Positions 43,156 through 52,584 are shown, counted from the stretch's first letter. The stretch is 64,000 nucleotides of DNA from an uncultured Lachnospiraceae bacterium (GCA_910579935.1 CAJTVQ010000001.1:107592-171591); one strand, 5' to 3'. The notes: generated by a model from the sequence alone, not told the origin. Program-made: numbers and translations.

Positions 43156-43977
43156 TTAAAACTTCTTTACTGCTTCCGCCACCAGTTTGGTAAACAAAGG
43201 CGCTGCCTGATCCGCCGCTTCCTGCACTTCCTTATGGGTCAGGGGATTTTCCGTCATCCCTGCCGCCAGATTGCATACGCAGGAAATGCCGCAGATACGC
43301 ATTCCCATATGGTTTGCCGCGATTGCTTCCACCACGGTACTCATGCCCACGGCATCCCCGCCAAGGGCGCGTGTCATCCGTATCTCCGCAGGTGACTCAA
43401 AAGAAGGTCCCGTAAACTGCACATATACCCCTTCTTTTAAAGGAATTCCATACTCCTTCGCCGTCTGTCTTAAAATTTCCTGCAACTCCCTATCATACAC
43501 AGTGCTCATGTCCGGAAAACGGGTTCCCAATTCCTCGATGTTGGGCCCGATCAAAGGATTGGGGGCAAAAACGGAAATATGGTCTGTAATCATCATCAGG
43601 TCCCCTGCCTGGAATTCATGATTCACCCCGCCCGAGGCATTCGTCAGAAACAGGATTTCTGCGCCCATCAGCTTCATCAGCCGCGTGGGCAGTACCACAT
43701 CCCCGATAGGATAGCCCTCATAATAATGCACCCTTCCCTTCATGCATACCACCGGAACTCCACCCAAAGTACCGAAGATGAACTTTCCTGCATGTCCCGG
43801 CACGGTGGACACCGGAAACTCTTCTATTTCATGGTAAGAAAGTTCGGTCTCCACCTCTATGGTATCCGCAAAATCCCCAAGACCGGAGCCCAATACAATT
43901 GCCACCCTCGGCTTAAAATCAATCTTCTTTCGAAAACTTTCGTAACAGCGCATCAATTTCCCATACTCTCCATTCAT
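43156..43977 (-). CDS. Purine-nucleoside phosphorylase (trimeric type)
   Basis: It splits inosine or guanosine with phosphate to the base and ribose-1-phosphate. The protein has 273 residues. It shows VAIVLGSGLGDFAD, the GHAGKFIFG phosphate loop, MKGRVHYYEGYP, TNASGGVNHEF, and GDAVGMSTVVEAIAANHMGM near the C-terminus. The ATG at 43977 has GGAGG 10 bp upstream; longer starts would add a non-homologous hydrophobic leader. It is the first gene of the salvage operon. Confidence 0.93.
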   Translation of the reverse strand: MNGEYGKLMRCYESFRKKIDFKPRVAIVLGSGLGDFADTIEVETELSYHEIEEFPVSTVPGHAGKFIFGTLGGVPVVCMKGRVHYYEGYPIGDVVLPTRLMKLMGAEILFLTNASGGVNHEFQAGDLMMITDHISVFAPNPLIGPNIEELGTRFPDMSTVYDRELQEILRQTAKEYGIPLKEGVYVQFTGPSFESPAEIRMTRALGGDAVGMSTVVEAIAANHMGMRICGISCVCNLAAGMTENPLTHKEVQEAADQAAPLFTKLVAEAVKKF

Positions 43978-44103
43978 AGAACCCATACCTCCAATCTGCC
44001 TGATTTCCCATAAATACCGTACCTTTTTCCTATATCGCGCCAATATAGATAAATATAACATGAGTCCCCCAAAAAGGCAACGTATTACTATGAACCTCCA
44101 TGC

Positions 44104-44138
44104 AAAAAGCATCTGAAATAAATATTCCAAATGCTTTT
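44104..44138 (-). terminator. Likely terminator of the LytTR sensor kinase gene
   Basis: AAAAGCAT (44138-44131 on the minus strand) pairs with ATGCTTTTT (44112-44104) in transcript direction, shortly after the kinase stop at 44158. The final T residues serve as the U tract. Confidence 0.55.
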
Positions 44139-44157
44139 CAAATTCATATAGGTTACT

Positions 44158-45468
44158 TTATTTCCCGGGAATATTCATGATCAGACGAAAAATAAATACT
44201 CCCTCATCATTTCTGAAATCCGGCTCCCCGCCATAAGTTTTTGCAGTCTTCACAATACTGGATACTCCGATTCCTCCTGTAAACTCCGGCTTGGGATATC
44301 CGTTTTTAAAGCTGGTTTCCATTTTGCATGTATTGCTGCAGTAAATCACCAGTTTATTTTTCTTTCTTTTTACCAAAAGATTTATAATGCACTCTCTTGC
44401 CGGCGACTGCTTCCTTGCCTCAACACAGCCGTAAATCGCATTTTCATAGGCATTGGACAATACCGTTACCAAATCGATATCCTGTATACCGCACTCTTTT
44501 TCCACTTCAACATCCAGCAGCACTTTAATCTGTTCCCGCTTTGCTTTTCTGGTATATGCAGAAAGGATATTGTTAACGGCTATGTTCTCACATAGGATGG
44601 TCGCCGTACCTTCCTCCGTATCCCGTTCATACTGTCCCAGATATTCCAGCAATTCCTTAATCTGTCTGCGGCGGGCATATTCCGCGATCACCATGTTATG
44701 ATGCCTGGCATCGTGGCGGATGCGCCTGCCCGATTCTACCGACTCTTCCAGAAATTCCATCTGACGTTCCAGCAGCCTGTGGTTCATCTGAAACATCTGA
44801 TTCTCCGTCCGGTACTCCGATTCCCTCCCGATATGCAGATACAGGCGGAAAACCATAACCTGCAATGTACCGACCAAGAAAAAATTAACCGTAATCCGTA
44901 ACAAACGGTACTTCATCTCTTCTTCCGAATACGGACTCAGAACAAATATGATCCCGAGGAAAAGACTTATGATCAATACTATAATGCTGAACTGATCCAG
45001 TTCCTTTTCCAGATAGATGCCAAAGCCTCTGAGCAAATCCCTCAGATATTTATTGATCCCAAACGCTATTATCATAACCAATACTATCCGTGCAAGGATA
45101 TCCGCCCATACATTTCCATCGAAAAAAATCAAGGAAATTTCGATTCCTCCTATTACAAAAAAACCCATCAGATAAAAGGTAAATGCCAGCTTATAAAGCG
45201 TCAGATAAATACGGGTGCTGCTTAGAAAAATAGAAATCAGGCTGATAAACGTAAAAAGGCTGATAGGCGCAAGACGTATGAAACTCTGCCTGTTTGCCGT
45301 ATACCAGATGCCGGTAAGCGGCAGAATCGCCAAACAGGAGATTCCATAGATAACAAAAGTCTTTACCCGGCCAAACCGCGGCTCGTCCATTAAGCTGAAA
45401 AGCAGAATCGTTCCTGCCATACTTACTAAAATACGGATGATTGATATATATACGGTCCCACCTAACAT
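44158..45468 (-). CDS. GHKL sensor histidine kinase, AgrC-like
   Basis: A 436-residue membrane kinase with six or so N-terminal helices (to about residue 215). A short linker contains the phosphoacceptor region SGRRIRHDARHHNMVIAEYAR (about 252-272). A GHKL ATPase follows, with VLSNAYENAIYG (N box) and GGIGVSSIVKTAKTYGG (G boxes). Its cognate regulator lies just upstream, but behind a terminator, and this gene has its own promoter with LytTR-type repeats. No agrB/agrD peptide genes are seen. The ATG follows AAGGAGACG. Confidence 0.88.
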   Translation of the reverse strand: MLGGTVYISIIRILVSMAGTILLFSLMDEPRFGRVKTFVIYGISCLAILPLTGIWYTANRQSFIRLAPISLFTFISLISIFLSSTRIYLTLYKLAFTFYLMGFFVIGGIEISLIFFDGNVWADILARIVLVMIIAFGINKYLRDLLRGFGIYLEKELDQFSIIVLIISLFLGIIFVLSPYSEEEMKYRLLRITVNFFLVGTLQVMVFRLYLHIGRESEYRTENQMFQMNHRLLERQMEFLEESVESGRRIRHDARHHNMVIAEYARRRQIKELLEYLGQYERDTEEGTATILCENIAVNNILSAYTRKAKREQIKVLLDVEVEKECGIQDIDLVTVLSNAYENAIYGCVEARKQSPARECIINLLVKRKKNKLVIYCSNTCKMETSFKNGYPKPEFTGGIGVSSIVKTAKTYGGEPDFRNDEGVFIFRLIMNIPGK

Positions 45469-45551
45469 ATTTTGTCGTCTCCTTATGTTTTAATCTTACC
45501 ACAGTTGCCGCATCCATGAAACAACCGTTCTCCTTCCTATTTCCATCTTTC

Positions 45552-45621
45552 ACTATACCAAAATATTGAATGATTTGATGGTTTTTGTCATGCTTTGTAT
45601 TTTTTTCGTCATGCTTTGTAT
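45552..45621 (-). promoter_or_regulatory. LytTR-type direct repeats and -10 box of the sensor kinase gene
   Basis: On the minus strand, two identical 14-bp repeats ATACAAAGCATGAC (45621-45608 and 45600-45587) start exactly 21 bp apart. A TATAGT -10 box (45557-45552) lies 29 bp further on. This is the classic arrangement of an activator-dependent LytTR promoter. The neighbouring LytTR regulator is the obvious binder. Confidence 0.7.
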
Positions 45622-45629
45622 GGAAAAAA

Positions 45630-45658
45630 CTGCAGGCGCTCATGTTGAACGCCTGCAG
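45630..45658 (-). terminator. Terminator of the LytTR regulator gene
   Basis: A perfect CTGCAGGCG/CGCCTGCAG stem is followed by TTTTTT in the minus-strand transcript. It separates the regulator gene from the kinase gene. Confidence 0.85.
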
Positions 45659-45669
45659 CACTTTATAAC

Positions 45670-46395
45670 TTATATTTCTTCACAATAGTATTTTAAATAC
45701 ATTTCCCGAAGCGGCTGGTAAGCCCCTCTCGGCAGATGAATGATCTTTCCTGTATCCAGATATATTTCCTGCGCATTCAGACTGTTAATATATTCCATAT
45801 TAACAATATAGGAAATTCCTACTTTTACAAATTCCTGATGGGAAGACAGCATCCTGAAAATCTCTGTCATGGTCATACGCAGCACCAGTTGTCTGCCGTC
45901 TTCCAAAGATAATGCCTGATATCTTCCCTGTGCCTCGCAATATACAATATCACCCAATGCTACCCTGCAGATTTTTCCTTCTATCCGCAGCAGTAAAAAT
46001 TTCTTTTGTTCTTCCTTTACATATTCCAAAATCCTGTCCAGCACAGGAAAAAGCTCTTTCTCCGAAACAGGTTTTACCAGATACTGTACCGCATCCACGC
46101 GGAATGCTTCCAATGCATGTGCCGTGGAAGTGGTAAGGAAAATAATTCTGCTTCCTCCCAGTTCCCGGAACTCTTTTGCCACTGCGGTACCAAGCTTTTC
46201 CGGCATATAAATGTCCAGTAACAGCAAATCCGGCAGTAATTTTTTTCCCCTGACTGCATCCAGCAATTCTTCTGCACTTTCAAAGCGTTCTATCACTAAC
46301 TCGCACTTGGGATTTTTGCTCTGATAAACATTCAGCATTGCTTCTGTCTTATCCAGTTCTTCCGTCTCGTCATCACAGAGTGCTATCAGACACAT
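45670..46395 (-). CDS. LytTR-family response regulator
   Basis: A 241-residue regulator. The receiver domain begins MCLIALCDDETEE, with the phosphoacceptor Asp in DLLLLDIYMPEK (about residue 58) and the Lys in YLVKPVSEKE. The LytTR DNA-binding domain occupies about residues 140-240. An alternative ATG at 46404 would add three residues. It is the likely partner of the kinase at 44158-45468 and probably binds the repeats at 45587-45621. Confidence 0.88.
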   Translation of the reverse strand: MCLIALCDDETEELDKTEAMLNVYQSKNPKCELVIERFESAEELLDAVRGKKLLPDLLLLDIYMPEKLGTAVAKEFRELGGSRIIFLTTSTAHALEAFRVDAVQYLVKPVSEKELFPVLDRILEYVKEEQKKFLLLRIEGKICRVALGDIVYCEAQGRYQALSLEDGRQLVLRMTMTEIFRMLSSHQEFVKVGISYIVNMEYINSLNAQEIYLDTGKIIHLPRGAYQPLREMYLKYYCEEI

Positions 46396-46451
46396 CTTTT
46401 CCATCTCTTTCGTGTTAAATTTAGCGTACATGATTCCTGTCTGCAAGTCTG

Positions 46452-46477
46452 ATACCCCGTTGCTTCCAGCGGGGTAT
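46452..46477. repeat. Short hairpin in the leader of the LytTR regulator gene
   Basis: ATACCCCG and CGGGGTAT form an 8-bp stem with a 10-base loop, about 55 bp before the start codon. No T run follows on the minus strand. It could be a small REP-like unit or a leader structure. Confidence 0.4.
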
Positions 46478-46583
46478 TTACTTTCCAACCATGTAAACAA
46501 CGCTATGGAATATAATTATATTTATTTTTTCATGCAAAGTCAACTCTAAGATGTGAACTGCCAGAAATTATAAATTTAAATTT

Positions 46584-48065
46584 CTAAATAATAATGCAGA
46601 CCATCCCGCCATTGCTGTCATTGACAATCTTCTGCATCGTCTCCTGCAGTTTCATCTGGCTTTCTTCCCCTATCATGGCAATCTTTCCTGAAATACCGTC
46701 GTTTACTAGCTGTTCTACTGTTTTTCCAAAAATATTCGTTTCCCATATGCCTTCTTCGCTCGTTCCTGCATCGGAAATATATCGGATCAGGTCCTCTGCC
46801 TGTTTCTCCGTCCCTACAATGGGGGAAATTTCGGTTTCTATGTTGGCCCGTATCATATGGATGCTCGGACTTTCTGCTTTTATTTTCACGCCGAATTTGT
46901 TGCCGTGCCGTATCACTTCCGGTTTATCCAGCGTAATTTCATCCCTGTCAGGAGTGACCACGCCGTAACCTTTGCAGCGCACTGCTTCCACGGCATGAAG
47001 CACTTTCACATATTCCCGCTTCATCTTTGCCATATCCCGCAGCACGTTCAGGAGCTGGTATTCGCTGGTAATGCTTTCTCCCACCAGGTCACTGAGCATT
47101 TCATAATAATAGGAATCGTCCACATCCAGGGACACCGATACGCATCCGGTCGCCATATCCACGCCGTCCACTTTGCATTTCCTTATGTATTCGCTTTCCA
47201 ATTGGATGCCGCCGCCTGCCACATCCTTCACGCATCCCAGTTCTCCCATCAGCGCCTTGATCTGCTGTATGATATCCGCTTTCATCTTATGGGTATTGGG
47301 AAGCATTTCCACCCACTTCGGCATGTAAAATTCTATCATGGTCAGCGGAAACTCATACAGAATCTTTTCCATAATATCATGAATGTCTTCTTTTTTCAGT
47401 TGTTCACAATTAACCGGCATGGCGCTGACCTGATATTTCCTGCTGATTCCTTCCGCCAGCTTAATTGCCTCCTCCGAATAGGGTTTTTCCGTATTCACCA
47501 GCACGATAAACGGTTTATGTATTTTCTTGAGTTCCTGTATCGTGCGCTCCTCGGCCGGTACATAGTTTTCTCTTGGTATTTCCCCGAAACTGCCGTCACA
47601 GGTAACTACGATCCCGATGGTGGAATGGTCGTTGATGACTTTCCGCGTACCGATTTCCGCTGCCTGGGTAAAAGGAATCTCTTCTGCCGACCAGGGCGTT
47701 TTTACCATCCGCTCCGTATCGTTTTCGATGTGTCCGGCAGCGCCTTCCACCATATAGCCCACGCAGTCGATCAGCCGTACATTTACATCAATATCATCCC
47801 CAAGCGTAACTTTCGCCGCTTCCTTCGGGATGAATTTCGGTTCCGTTGTGGTGATGGTCTTTCCGCCGGAACTCTGCGGAAGTTCATCCTGCGCCCGTAC
47901 TTTTTCATGCTCCTGCGTCATGTAAGGCAGTACCATGATGTCCATGAAACGTTTGATAAAAGTGGATTTCCCGGTTCTTACAGGGCCTACCACGCCCATG
48001 TAGATTTCTCCTCCCGTGCGGAATTGTATGTCTTTGTATAAGTTATGTGTATGCACTGCATCCAT
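46584..48065 (-). CDS. spoIVA: Stage IV sporulation protein A
   Basis: SpoIVA is the mother-cell ATPase that polymerises on the forespore surface as the basement layer of the spore coat. The protein has 493 residues, normal length. Walker A is GPVRTGKST (about residues 26-34) and the Walker B-like region is VRLIDCVGYMVEGA. The long C-terminal half ends GGMVCIII, the membrane-targeting tail. The ATG follows GGAAGGGGAG, and a sigma-E-like promoter lies upstream. Confidence 0.97.
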   Translation of the reverse strand: MDAVHTHNLYKDIQFRTGGEIYMGVVGPVRTGKSTFIKRFMDIMVLPYMTQEHEKVRAQDELPQSSGGKTITTTEPKFIPKEAAKVTLGDDIDVNVRLIDCVGYMVEGAAGHIENDTERMVKTPWSAEEIPFTQAAEIGTRKVINDHSTIGIVVTCDGSFGEIPRENYVPAEERTIQELKKIHKPFIVLVNTEKPYSEEAIKLAEGISRKYQVSAMPVNCEQLKKEDIHDIMEKILYEFPLTMIEFYMPKWVEMLPNTHKMKADIIQQIKALMGELGCVKDVAGGGIQLESEYIRKCKVDGVDMATGCVSVSLDVDDSYYYEMLSDLVGESITSEYQLLNVLRDMAKMKREYVKVLHAVEAVRCKGYGVVTPDRDEITLDKPEVIRHGNKFGVKIKAESPSIHMIRANIETEISPIVGTEKQAEDLIRYISDAGTSEEGIWETNIFGKTVEQLVNDGISGKIAMIGEESQMKLQETMQKIVNDSNGGMVCIII

Positions 48066-48103
48066 AGAAGCTCCCCTTCCGTATTTGCTGTTTTGCTGTT
48101 ACC

Positions 48104-48132
48104 ATCATATGCTTGGGAATTTGGTTTTATTC
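48104..48132 (-). promoter_or_regulatory. Sigma-E-like promoter of spoIVA
   Basis: On the minus strand GAATAAA (48132-48126), 14 bp, and CATATGAT (48111-48104) fit the sigma-E consensus (KMATATT-N14/15-CATACANT). spoIVA is sigma-E controlled in Bacillus and Clostridium. Confidence 0.6.
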
Positions 48133-48228
48133 CCTTGCGTAAAGGTTTGTTTCCATAACAGAACATCATCTATTTCCTTGTACAATTTTTGAAAAATAGC
48201 TGAAATACTGAAAAAAATAATAAATGTC

Positions 48229-48257
48229 TTTACACCATTATTTTTATATAATATAAT
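48229..48257 (+). promoter_or_regulatory. Sigma-A promoter of the secreted thioredoxin-like gene
   Basis: TTTACA (48229-48234), a 17-bp spacer and TATAAT (48252-48257) lie just before a TATGGAGG ribosome binding site and the ATG at 48296. Confidence 0.7.
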
Positions 48258-48295
48258 TTTAGCACTATATTATATTATGGAGGTAAATTCTTATT

Positions 48296-49392
48296 ATGAA
48301 AAAAAGAATTTTAGGTCTGCTGGCGGCATTTATACTGCTTATGCCGGTATTGCAGGTAGCAGCGGCTGAAGTACCGGAAGGTACGGAAAATTTAAGTTAC
48401 ACTTTTGAAAACGTGGATGGCGGGGAGGTAACCACCACAAGCGACGGAAAACCCAAAATGGTGATTCTCTTCAGCCATACATGCGAAAACTGCAGGGCGA
48501 CCTTAAGGGATATTGCATCCAGCAGCTGGGTGAAAAGTGACGACATGGATGTGTGTGCCATCGAATTTAACAACGCTACGGTTGATGAAGTGAAAGACTA
48601 TCGGGAAAATAATTGTGCTGCGGCAGACGGATACATACAGTTTGCGGCCGATTCCAACGGAGATGCATGGACTGCCCTGTGGGACTACGCAGCACACCTC
48701 GGTGTAGGAAACAGCGTTCAGTTTCCTTTGATCGTTATTGTAAACTCGGATAATGAAGTACGCGGCGTTTCCAGCGGCCGCATATCCGCTTCCGATTTGG
48801 AAAGCAACTACCTGCCCCTTATGACTTCCACACCGGATGAACCGGAAAATCCGGACGACACGCAGGAACCAGAAAATCCGGACGACACACAGACTCCGGA
48901 CAACCCGGATGACACGCAGACACCCGAAAACCCGGATGACACACAGACTCCGGACAACCCGGATGACACGCAGACACCCGAAAACCCGATGACACGCAGA
49001 CTCCGGACAACCCGGATGATACACAGACTCCTGACGACTCCCGGAACTCTGGGAATGATGATTCCGGAAATACATCTGCATCCAATGAACCAGCAGTACG
49101 CAAAACCCCCGGTATGGAATATGCAGAATATTTGACAAAAACGGCACAGTCTCTCCAAAACACAAAGGAGAAAGAAATCGTTATCAACACCAAAACATGG
49201 ACTTGCTTTAACAGAACCATGGTGGATGCCATCAAAAACAGACCGGACGTAACAGTAATTGTAAATTATGTTTATCAGGGCAAACCTTATGTGCTGACAA
49301 TTCCGGCAGGCACGGATTTAACGCCGCTTGTGGATGAAAACGGATTTGTAGGCTTCCGGTATATTGAAAAAATCCTGAATGAGAAAAAATAA
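48296..49392 (+). CDS. Secreted thioredoxin-fold protein with 9-residue repeats; single-base frameshift
   Basis: A signal peptide (MKKRILGLLAAFILLMPVLQVAAA) is followed by a thioredoxin-like domain with a CENC redox motif (about residues 66-69). A linker of tandem 9-residue units (NPDDTQTPE/D, 27 bp each, seven or eight copies) follows. At about 48988 one G is missing from a repeat (AACCCGATG instead of AACCCGGATG). The original frame then ends at 49135 with unrelated sequence. In the corrected frame the linker continues into a C-terminal domain (YAEYLTKTAQSL to ENGFVGFRYIEKILNEKK). The corrected protein would have about 365 residues. The function of the C-terminal domain is unknown. Confidence 0.7.
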
Positions 49393-49412
49393 TCCCTACA
49401 GGATATAAAAAG

Positions 49413-49454
49413 GTAACCGTTTCCCCGCTGCATTGACGGAAACGGTTACTTTTT
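49413..49454 (+). terminator. Terminator of the secreted repeat-protein gene
   Basis: A 12-bp stem GTAACCGTTTCC / GGAAACGGTTAC is followed by TTTTT. It lies between convergent genes and may serve only the plus-strand gene. Confidence 0.85.
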
Positions 49455-49495
49455 CTATGTCCTTATGCCCACAATTATCTTCTGCCGGTCAACAG

Positions 49496-50722
49496 CTATG
49501 CTTTATAAACAATCCTCCTAAAGTTCTTCTTCCCCTTCTTAAGCACAATGCCGTCGCCCGTAAGCTGCCCCTTTTCATAAGAAGCCTTTATATCCGTGAC
49601 CTTCTCCCCGTCCACGGTAACGCCGCCCTGCTCCACTGCACGGCGCGCTTCGGAACGGGATGCTGCGAGACCAGAGGCCGTCAGCATAGCTAAAATATCT
49701 ATTTTATCCTCCGTAAAGTTCTCATCCTTCATCTCTGCAGTCGGCATCTCAGCCGCATTCCCGCCAGTGAACAATGCTCTTGCGCTCTCCATCGCCCTGG
49801 ATGCTTCTTCTTCCCCGTGCACCAGCTTAGTCAATTCGAAAGCAAGGATTTCCTTTGCCCTGTTTAACTCACTCCCTTCCCATTTGTCCATTTCGTCGAT
49901 CTGCTCTAAAGGCAGGAAGGTCAGCATACGGATACAGTTCAGTACATCTGCATCGGGTACGTTCCGCCAGTACTGGAAGAACTCGAAAGGCGTGGTCTTA
50001 TCCGGGTCAAGCCATACTGCACCTTTCTGCGTTTTTCCCATCTTATTTCCCTCGGAATTCAATAAAAGCGTAATGGTCATGGCATACGCATCCTTGCCTA
50101 GCTTACGGCGGATCAACTCCGTACCGCCCAGCATATTGCTCCACTGATCATCACCGCCGAACTGCATATTGCAGCCGTATTTCTGATACAGCACATAGAA
50201 ATCGTAGCTCTGCATGATCATGTAGTTAAATTCCAAAAAGCTCAATCCTTTTTCCATACGCTGTTTGTAGCACTCTGCCGTCAGCATACGGTTCACGCTG
50301 AAATGTGCCCCAACCTCCCGGAGCACCTCAATGTAATTCAAATCCATCAGCCAGTCCGCATTGTTTACAAGCAATGCCTTACCTTCGGAAAAATCAATAA
50401 ATTTACTCATCTGCTCCTTAAAGCAGTCACAATTATGCTGAATGATTTCAGGTGTCATCATGGTACGCATGTCGCTTTTTCCAGACGGGTCACCTATCAT
50501 CGCCGTGCCTCCGCCGATCAGGACGATCGGTTTGTTTCCCGCCATCTGCAGCCTCTTCATCAGGCACAGCGCCATGAAGTGCCCAACATGGAGACTGTCT
50601 GCGGTCGGATCAAAACCGATATAAAAGGTTGCTTTGCCATTGTTGATCAGCTCCTTAATCTCTTCTTCATCCGTAAGCTGTGCCAACAGTCCTCTTGCCT
50701 TTAATTCCTCAAATACTGTCAT
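49496..50722 (-). CDS. tyrS: Tyrosyl-tRNA synthetase
   Basis: It charges tRNA-Tyr. The protein has 408 residues: class I motif as DSLHVGHFM, tyrosine pocket GGDDQWSNMLGG, KMSKS loop read as KMGKT, and a C-terminal S4 RNA-binding domain (SRSEARRAVEQGGVTVDG). It is preceded by a T-box leader. It ends opposite the secreted repeat-protein gene. Confidence 0.96.
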   Translation of the reverse strand: MTVFEELKARGLLAQLTDEEEIKELINNGKATFYIGFDPTADSLHVGHFMALCLMKRLQMAGNKPIVLIGGGTAMIGDPSGKSDMRTMMTPEIIQHNCDCFKEQMSKFIDFSEGKALLVNNADWLMDLNYIEVLREVGAHFSVNRMLTAECYKQRMEKGLSFLEFNYMIMQSYDFYVLYQKYGCNMQFGGDDQWSNMLGGTELIRRKLGKDAYAMTITLLLNSEGNKMGKTQKGAVWLDPDKTTPFEFFQYWRNVPDADVLNCIRMLTFLPLEQIDEMDKWEGSELNRAKEILAFELTKLVHGEEEASRAMESARALFTGGNAAEMPTAEMKDENFTEDKIDILAMLTASGLAASRSEARRAVEQGGVTVDGEKVTDIKASYEKGQLTGDGIVLKKGKKNFRRIVYKA

Positions 50723-50854
50723 TTTTTATATGCTCCTTTCTCAATGTATGGATCGTGCCCTCAGGCACAGATACCGGTTAAAAGAATAATTCTTAAAACC
50801 TTATTTGCTGCGGCGGTTTCCTGTCCTTCAGAAACGCAGCCTTCCTTAGCACAC

Positions 50855-51200
50855 AAAAAAACCGCCCTAACTGAATAGGACGGAATAAACCGTGGTACCA
50901 CCTATATTCACAAACAACTCACGCCATCTGCCTTAGCAAGTACGGCCCTCCGTTCTCTCCCTGGCAAAACCATCGGGATAGTTTCGAATGACGATACTCC
51001 TCCACCATAACGCGGGGAAACACGTCACAGCCTACTAAAGATACCGAATCTGATTGAATTCCAACATTTTTGCATCTCATTCTGCCATGCAGCTCCCGGA
51101 TGTATTCACAAACAGCTTCCCCTGCACCTCTCATCTGCCGGTTGCTTTCTGTAAGTTTCCCTGTCTGCTACTTGTTCCGTTCTACGCCTTTTATTTTTAA
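50855..51200 (-). promoter_or_regulatory. T-box riboswitch upstream of tyrS
   Basis: The leader contains the T-box core read as AGGTGGTACCACGG, followed by the terminator CCGTCCTA...TAGGGCGG with a run of seven T residues (50861-50855). Further upstream, GTGAATACATCC offers a UAC tyrosine codon (51104-51102) as the specifier, which fits the gene. Uncharged tRNA-Tyr should favour the antiterminator. The 5' border is approximate. The 560-bp gap between tyrS and the next gene holds this leader and its promoter. Confidence 0.88.
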
Positions 51201-51283
51201 ATTAACTGTATTCTACCCTATAACGGGATATCTGTCAACTGGTAATTCATATCGTTTTACTGAACTGTTACACTTTCTGTCCC

Positions 51284-52486
51284 CTATTTATTCACCATCA
51301 GCTTCACCATCGCCTGATTCAGCCCGTCCACCGTCAGCTTATACATGGGAAATATATTCTTAATGGCGGTTTCCGCTTCCCTCCACGGAGCATGACCCGG
51401 CGCCATCTTCGGATTCATCCAGACAATTTTTTTATAGTGCTTTTTCATCAGAAGCAGCCAGTCCATACCGGATAATCCGCCGTTCGGCCCTCTGTAATTG
51501 CCCGTTGTGGAATACAGTTCTTCCGGTGCCATCGCCGCATCTCCCACGATGATCACTTTATAATCGCTGTCCAGATTGCGGAACATCCACTCCGTATCGA
51601 TCCAGTCGCCGTTCTCGCACTCCGGCGTTTTATACAGTTTACTGTAAATGCAGTTATGGAAATAATAGGTCTTCACGTCTTTATAATGATTTGATTTGTG
51701 TACCGACTGGAACAGTTCGTTCAACAGCGTGGTATAAGGAATCATCGTACCGCCAGAATCCATTAACAGCAGCAGCTTAACCGAATTTTTCCTCGGCTTT
51801 TCCATCACAATCTGCAGACAGCCTCCGTTGTTGCAGGTTTTGTCGATGGTGCCGTTGATATCCAGTTCCGTCTTCGGAATATCCAGTTTGGTGGAAAACT
51901 GGCGCAGGCGGCGCAGCGCCTGCATGAACTGGCGGTTATCAATAATCTTGTCATCCCTGAAATCCCGGTACTTTCTTGCACCTACCACGGAAAAGGCCGA
52001 CTGGTAGCCGGTCGTGCCGCCTACGCGGACACCGCCTACATTTCCGCCCGTATTTCCGAACGAAGTCTTTCCCATCGTTCCGATCCAATAGCTGCCGCCG
52101 TTATGTTCGCTGTCCTGATCCTTCAATCTCTGCCGGAACTTTTCTTCCACATCCTCTTTATCTATCTGCACCTCTTCCATCCGGTTCAGATGATCCCGTG
52201 CTTCCTCATGGGCCAGTTCCATCATATCGGATTTATCCAGCCAGCGCAGCATCTGGGATGTAATCTCATCATCCGAATGAATCCCCTTGAAATGCTCTTC
52301 AAAAGCCAGATCGAATTTATCATATTCCGTTTCGCTTTTTACCAGAATCATTCTTGCCACATAATAAAATTCCGTAAGACTGCTCCCGCAAAGCCCTTTA
52401 TCCAATGCTTCCTGTAACGTCAGCCATTCGCTCAGCGTCACATTCAGCCCTTTCGCCTTCAATGTATCAAAGAATCTGCCAAACAT
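51284..52486 (-). CDS. VWA-domain (CoxE-like) protein
   Basis: A 400-residue protein. The N-terminal helical region (FDTLKAKGLNVTLSEWLTL) is typical of CoxE-like VWA proteins. A C-terminal von Willebrand A-type domain has a degenerate metal site, LLLLMDSGGTM (DxSxS is here DSGGT). It is encoded next to a MoxR-type ATPase, a standard pairing in which the ATPase and the VWA protein together mature a client enzyme or insert metals. The client is unknown. The start at 52486 follows AGGATGT. Confidence 0.82.
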   Translation of the reverse strand: MFGRFFDTLKAKGLNVTLSEWLTLQEALDKGLCGSSLTEFYYVARMILVKSETEYDKFDLAFEEHFKGIHSDDEITSQMLRWLDKSDMMELAHEEARDHLNRMEEVQIDKEDVEEKFRQRLKDQDSEHNGGSYWIGTMGKTSFGNTGGNVGGVRVGGTTGYQSAFSVVGARKYRDFRDDKIIDNRQFMQALRRLRQFSTKLDIPKTELDINGTIDKTCNNGGCLQIVMEKPRKNSVKLLLLMDSGGTMIPYTTLLNELFQSVHKSNHYKDVKTYYFHNCIYSKLYKTPECENGDWIDTEWMFRNLDSDYKVIIVGDAAMAPEELYSTTGNYRGPNGGLSGMDWLLLMKKHYKKIVWMNPKMAPGHAPWREAETAIKNIFPMYKLTVDGLNQAMVKLMVNK

Positions 52487-52584
52487 ACATCCTGCCTTTC
52501 CGCAGACTGCCATCCCTCTGCCCAACCTGCCGCTTACGCCATTTGTCCAATGCCCTGAATCTTCCGCCGTCCAAGCAAAATATC

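Noticed and set aside
43978..44100. Purine riboswitch or PurR box upstream of the pnp salvage operon.
   Set aside because: No conserved purine aptamer loops or PurR-type repeats could be found by eye.
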